Positions 6,779 to 12,222 of a stretch of DNA of 16,917 nucleotides are shown here, piece by piece (within the stretch, counting starts at the first letter, position 1; each line of letters starts with the position of its first letter). This DNA comes from Chloroflexota bacterium. GTDB taxonomy: Bacteria; Chloroflexota; Anaerolineae; UBA7937; B3-Chlor. The DNA lies in assembly GCA_030616025.1 (NCBI GenBank), contig JAUWYD010000003.1:1-16917 (forward strand). The letters are read 5' to 3'. A model generated the notes under the pieces. The model saw nothing but the letters and a program-made list of their open reading frames with translations. It was not told the DNA's origin and did not search any database. The translations under genes and the position numbers were made by a program.

Positions 6779-8122
6779 CTATGCGCCACTTCCAGTGCGC
6801 TCGCGCAGCGCCTGCATCTTATCCTCTTTGGCTTCCGGGGAGAGGATGATCTCGTTCTTCGTTATCACATAGGGGGCAGGGCCCAGTATCATACTGTCTG
6901 GGGCTAGATCATCGCGCAGTACGACGCCCGGTCCCACGACGCTATGAGGGCCCACCTTCAGGCCGGGCATCAAGGTGGCATTGCAGCCAGTCTTGCACTC
7001 CTCACCCATGATGATGCCCAGCTTGTCGGTCCCTGAGGAGATCGTTTCCTCCTTCACCTTGACTTGGACCTCTCCCTCATCGAAGCGGAAATTGGCGGTG
7101 ATGGTGCCCGCCCCAAAGGAGCAGTTATCAGAGACTATGGAGTCTCCGACGTACGACATATGGATCCAGCAGTTGCTCCCTATGAGAGAGCGCTTGATCT
7201 CAGAGGAGAAGCCTATCACCGACTTCGCACCGATGGAGGAGTGGTTCCATATCAAGACATTGTTGCCTATCACACTGTCACGCCCAACATAGGCTGGTCC
7301 TCGAATGACGGCATTCTCGAAAACCCTCACCCCTTCCTCGATGACTACGTCGCCATCTATGACTGCTTTGTTCGAGACGTGAGCCTGGTCGCTTACTCGG
7401 GGCTCAGTGATGAACCTTTCCATCAGATGCTCATTGATCGTGAGCAGATCCCAGGGATACTTGAAGGACTCGAAAATGCCATCGTACGGCACAAACTCCA
7501 CGTTGCCTTCATCTATCAGGCGTTGATAGGCTATCTCCAACTGATAGTTGGAGATAGGTGTGCGGGCAATGTACTCGAGGAGCAACCTGGAGAAGAAATA
7601 CACTCCCACCACTACGATGTTGCTAGGCTCCTGGCCCATGGGCGGCTTCTCCACGACGGCTTTGACTTTTCCGTCCTCGAACTCGAAAACGCCGAACTTC
7701 CAGGGCATTTCCATCTCCCGGCCCACCAGCACCATGTCTCTCCCAGTTTGGTCGGCTTTGTTCATCACATCGGCCAGCAGGTGGGGCTCGAAAATGTCGT
7801 TGCCGTTGAGCATGAGGAAACGGTCCTTGAGCAGGTGCTCCGCCGCTTGCAGGGCGTTGGCCATGCCAAGTGGATTATCCTGAGTGGTGTAGCGAATCCT
7901 GACCCCGAACCTCTCTCCTGTGCCGAAGTAGGTCTTTATCTCCTGGGCATCGGGGCCGGTGACGACGATCAGGTCCTCGATGCCGGCCTCCTGCAGGTTC
8001 TCTATGACATATTGGAGCAAAGGCTTGCCCAAGAACTCGAACATCGGCTTGGGTTTCCTTGTGCACAAGGGGAACGCTCGCTCCCCTGCTCCCCCGGAAA
8101 GAATCACAGCTTGAATGGTCAA
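6779..8122 (-). CDS. GlmU-like bifunctional sugar-1-P nucleotidylyltransferase / acyltransferase
   Basis: This 447-residue protein joins an NTP_transferase domain (about 1-235) to a left-handed beta-helix of hexapeptide repeats (about 245-420). The N-terminal part has the pyrophosphorylase loop GGAGERAFPL (10-19), KPKPM (23-27) and the NGND motif with D109. The C-terminal part has WIHMSYVGDS (H321, matching the catalytic histidine of GlmU) and GAGTITANF. This suggests acetylation of glucosamine-1-P plus UTP or dTTP transfer, as in archaeal-type ST0452/GlmU-like enzymes; the exact sugar and nucleotide are not settled. Several in-frame starts exist up to the ATG at 8158. The TTG at 8122 is preferred because GGAGG lies 5 nt upstream and it yields MTIQAVILSGG. 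It is the first gene of the operon, 23 bases before the CorC-like start. Confidence 0.87.
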   Translation of the reverse strand: MTIQAVILSGGAGERAFPLCTRKPKPMFEFLGKPLLQYVIENLQEAGIEDLIVVTGPDAQEIKTYFGTGERFGVRIRYTTQDNPLGMANALQAAEHLLKDRFLMLNGNDIFEPHLLADVMNKADQTGRDMVLVGREMEMPWKFGVFEFEDGKVKAVVEKPPMGQEPSNIVVVGVYFFSRLLLEYIARTPISNYQLEIAYQRLIDEGNVEFVPYDGIFESFKYPWDLLTINEHLMERFITEPRVSDQAHVSNKAVIDGDVVIEEGVRVFENAVIRGPAYVGRDSVIGNNVLIWNHSSIGAKSVIGFSSEIKRSLIGSNCWIHMSYVGDSIVSDNCSFGAGTITANFRFDEGEVQVKVKEETISSGTDKLGIIMGEECKTGCNATLMPGLKVGPHSVVGPGVVLRDDLAPDSMILGPAPYVITKNEIILSPEAKEDKMQALRERTGSGA

Positions 8123-8307
8123 TGGCGCCTCCACAAGACACAAAAAAGCCAAGACCATCTCGCGCCCGGCACAGGCGAGCGGTGGTCCCGGCCTGAGACC
8201 GCCTCAAGGCGGCAACTTATCACTCTCCCGACTGGATGGTTCCTCGTCCATCATCGGTCTCTACTACGAGGTGCTCGTAGTAGGGGCCCTCTGCCTCCTA
8301 GAAGAAG
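8123..8307 (-). other. hairpin-rich leader between tRNA-Gln and the GlmU-like gene
   Basis: Three stem-loops lie in this stretch: 8261-8283 (10 bp, 3-base loop), 8228-8257 (CCGA/TCGG plus GATGG/CCATC around an 8-base loop) and 8199-8212 (CCGCC-TCAA-GGCGG). The last overlaps an alternative pairing of GCCTGAG with CTCAAGGC. I match it to no known riboswitch or T-box class and see no U-tract. Confidence 0.35.
8261..8283 (-). terminator. strong hairpin downstream of tRNA-Gln (terminator without U-tract, or processing site)
   Basis: CTACTACGAG (8261-8270) and CTCGTAGTAG (8274-8283) form a perfect 10-bp stem with a 3-base loop, 25 bases past the tRNA 3' end. No T-run follows on the minus strand. 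It may stabilise or pause the tRNA transcript rather than act as a classical terminator. The stop codon of the rhomboid frame also falls inside it. Confidence 0.4.
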
Positions 8308-8379
8308 CTGGGGCGGAAGGATTCGAACCTCCGAATGGCGGCTCCAAAAGCCGCTGCCTTACCGCTTGGCGACGCCCCA
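8308..8379 (-). tRNA. tRNA-Gln (anticodon TTG)
   Basis: On the minus strand the 72 bases fold as a complete cloverleaf. The acceptor stem pairs TGGGGCG with CGCCCCA and the discriminator base is G. The D arm is GCC/GGC. The anticodon stem GCGGC/GCCGC closes the loop TTTTGGA with anticodon TTG, which reads CAA glutamine codons. The T arm is GGAGG-TTCGAAT-CCTTC. CCA is not encoded. A dedicated promoter lies immediately upstream. The gene overlaps the 3' end of a degraded rhomboid reading frame on the same strand. Confidence 0.96.
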
Positions 8380-8396
8380 GCGCCACTTCTACACGT

Positions 8397-8425
8397 ATTC
8401 TAGCATATCGCCAGCGATTCTGCAA
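8397..8425 (-). promoter_or_regulatory. promoter of tRNA-Gln
   Basis: On the minus strand TTGCAG (8425-8420) is followed by 17 bases and TAGAAT (8402-8397). Initiation near 8390 would leave about a 10-base 5' leader before the tRNA, typical of bacterial tRNA genes. Confidence 0.65.
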
Positions 8426-8909
8426 CTCCAGGGGAAGAGTACTCCTCACTTCCCGAGGCCAGGGAGGGATACTGAACCAGGCACATCCTATCCTTCTCGA
8501 GTACCGGCGGTCCAACACGTCCAGGTAGCGGAACTCACGACGCCTCCGCTGTCTCAGGAAGGCCGTGGGGATGAGACCAGCCACGAAGCCCCCAATGTGT
8601 GCCCACCAGGCTACGCCGCCCATCGTTGCCTCGCTGGACAGCCCGATCATCGCCACACCGCTGAAAAGCTGGACTACGAACCAGAAACCCAACACTATCA
8701 CCGCTGGCAGGGTGATTACCTCCATGTAGATCAGGAGGGGGATGCCCACGAAGACGCGAGCCCGCGGGAAGCACAAGAGATAGGCGGCCAGTACCCCTGC
8801 AATGGCGCCACTGGCTCCGACACCGGGAATCACCGATGTTGGAGCGATGAAGACCTGGGCTGAGAGGCCTGGGGGGTTTGGGTATGGGAGGGGATGTGTC
8901 TGACGGGCA

Positions 8910-9041
8910 GTGGTTGTCGAAACGCTGTATTACGAAGCGACGACAGGCCTCTTGGCATCTGCGTTGCAGGGCCGGTGTGAAGGCGGCAAAGATGAGAAAC
9001 AACCAGATCAACGTAGTGAAATCCGTGTCAATACTCGCTTT
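8910..9041 (-). pseudogene. N-terminal remnant resembling SDH_sah/ClpP-like membrane serine protease
   Basis: The minus-strand frame after the TAG at 9044-9042 encodes a segment including TDFTTLIWLFLIFAAFTPAL and then QRRCQEACRRFVIQ. This is the membrane anchor and following helix I recall at the N-terminus of SDH_sah (PF01972) ClpP-fold proteases, where the text usually continues into a KRGSRV-type stretch. Here the similarity stops near 8910, and rhomboid sequence starts 40 bases later in another frame. No ATG precedes it. It lies just downstream of the WecG-family gene. The assignment rests on pattern memory and is tentative. Confidence 0.45.
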
Positions 9042-9055
9042 CTACCTGGAGTGTT

Positions 9056-9790
9056 CTACCCGAATCGTGTGCGAAATACCAGCCACGCAAACTTGGGCAA
9101 GGCCAGCGCTCGATGCCAGCGCCACGGCTCTTGGGAGAGGCGATGTAGCCACTCCAGGCCCAGCCGCTGCACCCAAGACGGCGCCCGCTTGGCCTGACCG
9201 GAGATGAAGTCGAATGCTCCGCCAACCCCCATGGCAACGGGAATGCCCAGCCTGAGCAGATTGCGAGAGATCCAATTCTCCTGCTGAGGCGCGCCGTAGG
9301 CCACAAAGAGGATGTGGGGGTGTGCACGTAGGATCATGTCGGCTATGTGCTCTTCCTCCTGCGGCGCCGACGATCCGGCATAGGTACCGACGATCTCCAG
9401 TCCTGGATAGCGGCGGCGCAGTTCCTGCCCCGCTGCTTCAGCCACTCCCTCTGCTGCTCCCAGGAGATACATTCGGTACCCCTCTTCCTCTGACAGCGCA
9501 GCCATCCTGATCACCGTATCCACTCCGGTGACGCGTTGCCTTAGCGGTGCGCCCAGGATGCGAGATGCCCAGAGTAGACCCTGACCATCCGGCAGGGCCA
9601 GGTGTGAATCGTTCAGGATCCGAGCGAAGTGTGGATCCTTCCGTGCTGTCATGATGAACTCGGGGTTGACCGTGACTACCTGGTGCGGACGCCCATCCAT
9701 GATGAATCCTTCCATCTTGCGGAGGGCTTCCTCAGAGGTCACGTTATCCACATGTATGCCCAGGATGTTTGCCCGGGCCCGATCCGCCAT
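9056..9790 (-). CDS. WecG/TagA/CpsF family glycosyltransferase (GT26)
   Basis: This 244-residue enzyme belongs to the family that transfers N-acetylmannosamine(uronic acid) or a similar sugar to a polyprenyl-diphosphate-linked acceptor during wall-polymer, enterobacterial common antigen or exopolysaccharide assembly. Family landmarks are TVNPEFIM (T40, N42), LPDGQGL with the proposed catalytic aspartate D68, YGAPQQENW (165-173), GVGGAFDFISGQAKRAP (188-204) and the amphipathic EWLHRLSQEPWRWHR tail (213-227) thought to contact the membrane. The ATG at 9790 has GGAGG in the preceding 12 bases and starts the conserved region. Longer frames to 9868 lack support. The gene lies 136 bases after rpiB on the same strand and may be cotranscribed. 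It fits with the exosortase/EpsI pair as an exopolysaccharide gene. Confidence 0.93.
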   Translation of the reverse strand: MADRARANILGIHVDNVTSEEALRKMEGFIMDGRPHQVVTVNPEFIMTARKDPHFARILNDSHLALPDGQGLLWASRILGAPLRQRVTGVDTVIRMAALSEEEGYRMYLLGAAEGVAEAAGQELRRRYPGLEIVGTYAGSSAPQEEEHIADMILRAHPHILFVAYGAPQQENWISRNLLRLGIPVAMGVGGAFDFISGQAKRAPSWVQRLGLEWLHRLSQEPWRWHRALALPKFAWLVFRTRFG

Positions 9791-9926
9791 AATGCTCCTC
9801 CATGACCAGGTGCAACACCGGACCAGAGTGCTGTGGAACCCTGAAGCGAGCGCCTGAGAAGCCCGCACAGAGGGCCGTCGAGGCGAGATTGGCGGTCAAC
9901 GTATCGCATAATTGGCAAGTTTCGCG

Positions 9927-10388
9927 TCAGAATCCTTCCACCGCTCTTCTCTCGTCCAAGGCAATGATCTTGCCGACTCGGCGGCGGTGCCGTTCCTCAT
10001 CTGAAGACTCGGCCTTCAGCCACGTCTTGACGATGTCTGCGGCCAGGCCAGACCCTATGACTCGCTCGCCCAGACAGAGTACGTTGGCATCGTTGTGTTC
10101 ACGGCTCAACCGGGCGCTGAATGTGTCATGGCAAAGAGCCGCGCGGACGCCCTTCACCTTGTTCGCGCTCATAGCCATGCCCTGACCCGTGCCACAGATC
10201 AGGATGCCCCTATCGAACTCGCCGTCGGCGACCGCTCGGGCCACCTTCACGGCATAGTCCGGATAGTCAACATCGTGGAAATCAGGCGGACCGAAATCAT
10301 GGCAACCGTGGCTCAGCTCTTGCAACAGCCGTGCAATGTCGCTCTTGAGACGGAAGCCGCCGTGGTCCGAAGCGATCGCAATGCGCAT
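9927..10388 (-). CDS. rpiB: ribose-5-phosphate isomerase B
   Basis: This 153-residue RpiB/LacAB-family enzyme interconverts ribose-5-P and ribulose-5-P in the pentose phosphate pathway, or acts on allose-6-P in some members. Active-site residues match the E. coli numbering: D8 and H9 in ASDHGG, the phosphate and ring-opening loop CGTGQG (C65, T67), and H98 in SREHNDANVLCLGERVIG. The ANKVKGVRAALC segment is also typical. Length is normal. The ATG at 10388 is preceded by GGGAGAGGA and gives the canonical MRIAIASDHGG start. A strong promoter lies about 45 bases upstream. It is probably first in a transcript with the WecG-family gene. No phosphotransferase or sugar-uptake genes suggest the allose variant. 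Confidence 0.96.
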   Translation of the reverse strand: MRIAIASDHGGFRLKSDIARLLQELSHGCHDFGPPDFHDVDYPDYAVKVARAVADGEFDRGILICGTGQGMAMSANKVKGVRAALCHDTFSARLSREHNDANVLCLGERVIGSGLAADIVKTWLKAESSDEERHRRRVGKIIALDERRAVEGF

Positions 10389-10430
10389 TCCTCTCCCTTT
10401 CCAGCTCTCGATGCGTGTCCATCATGGCGA

Positions 10431-10459
10431 ATTATACTTACGTTGTGCTGCCAGGTCAA
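10431..10459 (-). promoter_or_regulatory. sigma70-type promoter of rpiB
   Basis: On the minus strand TTGACC (10459-10454) is followed by 17 bases and TATAAT (10436-10431), a consensus -10. Initiation near 10424 gives a leader of about 35 bases before rpiB. Confidence 0.8.
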
Positions 10460-10875
10460 TGGTGTCCAGAGTCTCTCTGATCGCGTGCTATGGCTGCCCG
10501 GGACCTGCCCTCGGCCGATCTCGTCTGACATCAAGGCCCGCATTTGGAGGAAAACAGTCACCACAGACTGCTGCAGTGGCTCATGAGGGTAAGGGATCTG
10601 TGGCGTCGAGATAGGGAAGAGCTGCCATAGGCTATCCCCGTGGCATGTCACGGGGCTGTTCGCGCTGGCTTGTCCGCGGAGGGATCTCGTCCTTGTCCCC
10701 GCCGCCCCAGCCCACAGCTGGGGCTCCAACACCATCAACCTCGTCCTTGACATGAGGATTCGTCCATGAGACTTGGAAGAGGGTTAGGTTGGCATCCAGC
10801 CGGTGGCAGCCGTACGCCTCGCACAGGCGTGACCAGCCGCGGGCAGGCAAATGGCTCAGTCAGTAGTTCAAGCTG
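10460..10875. other. non-coding interval with two strong hairpins
   Basis: About 415 bases between the rpiB promoter and the small membrane protein gene contain no recognisable coding sequence. Two perfect 7-bp stem-loops stand out: CCCCGTG-GCATGT-CACGGGG (10636-10655) and GCCCCAG-CCCACAG-CTGGGGC (10704-10724). Neither is followed by a T-run on either strand. I cannot match the interval to SRP RNA, 6S, tmRNA, RNase P or a riboswitch. Confidence 0.35.
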
Positions 10876-11415
10876 CTATCTCCGGGAAGACGACAGAGTG
10901 GATCCTGCTAGGAATTCGTTGATTGTCTCTGTGAGTTCATGCATCCGCTCTGGGGAATTGGCTCCGTCGAGCTCGATATCATCCCCGCCCGTGTGGCGCA
11001 GCAGAGCCGCCCAATAGACGTGTTCCACCAACTGGCCTTTCTTGTCCACGAAGCGGACCGTGCGCTGCACTGGGTTCACGCCTTCAATCGTATCCAATGC
11101 AAGATCGGTGACCTTGTCGCGCCGGAAGAGGTACCGCTCCTTTCTTACCAGGTTTGCCGCGGCCCGGTCGAAGATCAGAACCTCTTTCCAAGGTCTCATG
11201 TAGAGTATAGCCACGATGCCTGGAAGGGGAAGCGCCACTATGAAGAGTGAGACGATTAGGCCACCGGGGAATTGCAGTGGTCTCAGGAGCCATACCACGG
11301 TCAGCAGGACAGCAGCGAGGGCCGCGAGGCCCACTGGTACTTCACTCTTTTTCTCCAAGCGCAAGACCTGGGTTTGCCGCCGCACGACTCGGAAGTGCCC
11401 TAGGTTCTGAGTCAT
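10876..11415 (-). CDS. hypothetical membrane protein with PH-like C-terminal region
   Basis: I do not recognise a named family. The 179-residue protein has a short basic N-terminus, two hydrophobic helices (about 27-46 and 50-72) and then a cytoplasmic-looking region of alternating strands (FDRAAANLVRKERYLF, VTDLALDTIEGV, RTVRFVDKKGQLV). It ends in a helix (ERMHELTETINEFL). This order resembles bacterial proteins with two helices followed by a small PH-like domain, but that is inference. The ATG at 11415 is chosen; a TTG at 11430 in frame has no better ribosome site. The gene lies about 80 bases downstream of the MGMT gene on the same strand, so cotranscription is plausible. Its function is unknown. 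Confidence 0.65.
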   Translation of the reverse strand: MTQNLGHFRVVRRQTQVLRLEKKSEVPVGLAALAAVLLTVVWLLRPLQFPGGLIVSLFIVALPLPGIVAILYMRPWKEVLIFDRAAANLVRKERYLFRRDKVTDLALDTIEGVNPVQRTVRFVDKKGQLVEHVYWAALLRHTGGDDIELDGANSPERMHELTETINEFLAGSTLSSSRR

Positions 11416-11493
11416 TGCGTTTCTTGCCAACTCAATTGCATCGGGGAGGGCATCCAGTACTGCTCAGGAGGCTTCGTGGGGTGGCGCACTATT

Positions 11494-12099
11494 TCAGCCC
11501 AATGACGCTCTGGGAGGGCCCTGCTCTCTCATGGACCCCGTTTCGGGTGATTCCCGACACAGAAAGTGCTCCGGGCGAACCCTTCCCCTGTCGTCAAAGG
11601 CAACTCCTTCCATTTCCAGCAGCGCTCTCTTCAGAGGCAGCCCGCCTCCGAAGCCGCCCAGGCTGCCATCACTCCTCACTGTCCGATGACAAGGGATGAT
11701 GATCGGAAATGGGTTGCGGGCGAGGGCTGTTCCCACTGCTCTTGCAGCCTTGGGATTGCCCACCATTGCAGCCAGATGACCGTACGAGCAGACGTATCCC
11801 CTGGGGATTGTCCTTTCTGCTATCAGCACGCGCCACTGAAAGTCCGAGCAGCGGGTCGAATCGAGATGGTCAGACGGCAGCTCGATCGCCTGTCCATCGA
11901 GATAGCGGCCAATCTGCTCGCACAGGTGATCCATTGCCTCCTGCGGGTGGCTGCTCTCAAGGCTCTCTCTCCCACCAAGGCCTGGCCGCGGGAGAGAGAG
12001 TCCCATGATCTTGGGACCCGCTTCGTCTTCGCGCCAGACTAGGACCACATCGCCAAACCTTGAGGGAATGATTCTGTGATCGATTCTGGTGTGAGACAT
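11494..12099 (-). CDS. ogt: methylated-DNA--protein-cysteine S-methyltransferase (MGMT/Ogt family)
   Basis: This 201-residue MGMT-family protein repairs O6-alkylguanine by transferring the alkyl group to its own cysteine in a suicide reaction. The C-terminal DNA-binding domain is clear: FQWRVLIAERTIPRGYVCSYGHLAAMVGNPKAARAV with the winged-helix arginine finger (R120), then the active-site IIPCHRTVRSDGSLGGF with C137 in PCHR. This PCHR with an N-terminal ribonuclease-H-like domain (about 1-75) marks a full alkyltransferase rather than an alkyltransferase-like protein with W for C. The start is the ATG at 12099, with AGGAAG in the preceding 15 bases. It lies 124 bases downstream of gyrB and may be transcribed separately. 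The C-terminal tail after about 180 is longer than usual and polar. Confidence 0.92.
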   Translation of the reverse strand: MSHTRIDHRIIPSRFGDVVLVWREDEAGPKIMGLSLPRPGLGGRESLESSHPQEAMDHLCEQIGRYLDGQAIELPSDHLDSTRCSDFQWRVLIAERTIPRGYVCSYGHLAAMVGNPKAARAVGTALARNPFPIIIPCHRTVRSDGSLGGFGGGLPLKRALLEMEGVAFDDRGRVRPEHFLCRESPETGSMREQGPPRASLG

Positions 12100-12222
12100 G
12101 AGAACGCTTCCTACCCTATCTTGCAGCCAATGCAAGGTGGCTGGGCGTCGGCAGCGAACTTGCTTTTCCGGAGCCGGGAGTGTGAACCAGAGGAACGGGC
12201 CGCTGGCACTTGCATCCTGCGC

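Larger units (their letters stand above)
8264..8869 (-). pseudogene. 5'-truncated rhomboid intramembrane serine protease
   Basis: The C-terminal part of a rhomboid protease is preserved: GLSAQVFIAPTSVIPGVGASGAIAG holds the catalytic serine (GASGA), and WWAHIGGFVAGL holds the catalytic histidine. The first transmembrane helices and the WR-loop region expected before them are missing. Upstream the frame meets a TAA near 8936, and before the GASG helix the only usable start is a GTG at 8833, directly ahead of it. At the other end the frame runs through the tRNA-Gln promoter and the tRNA itself to a stop at 8264, so the native C-terminus is probably lost as well. A remnant of a different protease gene abuts it upstream. 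I call it a pseudogene, though a short product from 8833 cannot be excluded. Confidence 0.75.

Noticed and set aside
8123..8307. T-box or known riboswitch in the leader of the GlmU-like gene
   Set aside because: The conserved T-box antiterminator sequence (TGGNACCGCG-like) and the cores of common riboswitches are absent. Only generic hairpins can be supported.
7064..8863. A 599-codon open frame on the plus strand
   Set aside because: It is antisense to the GlmU-like gene, then crosses tRNA-Gln and the rhomboid remnant. Its translation resembles no family, and the minus-strand genes in the same DNA are clear.
8535..9011. Treating the whole 158-codon frame as one hypothetical protein
   Set aside because: Only the first ~34 codons look protein-like. 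The rest is the rhomboid DNA read out of frame.
11247..11699. Plus-strand open frame across the membrane-protein and MGMT genes
   Set aside because: Low-complexity shadow translation antisense to two better-supported genes.
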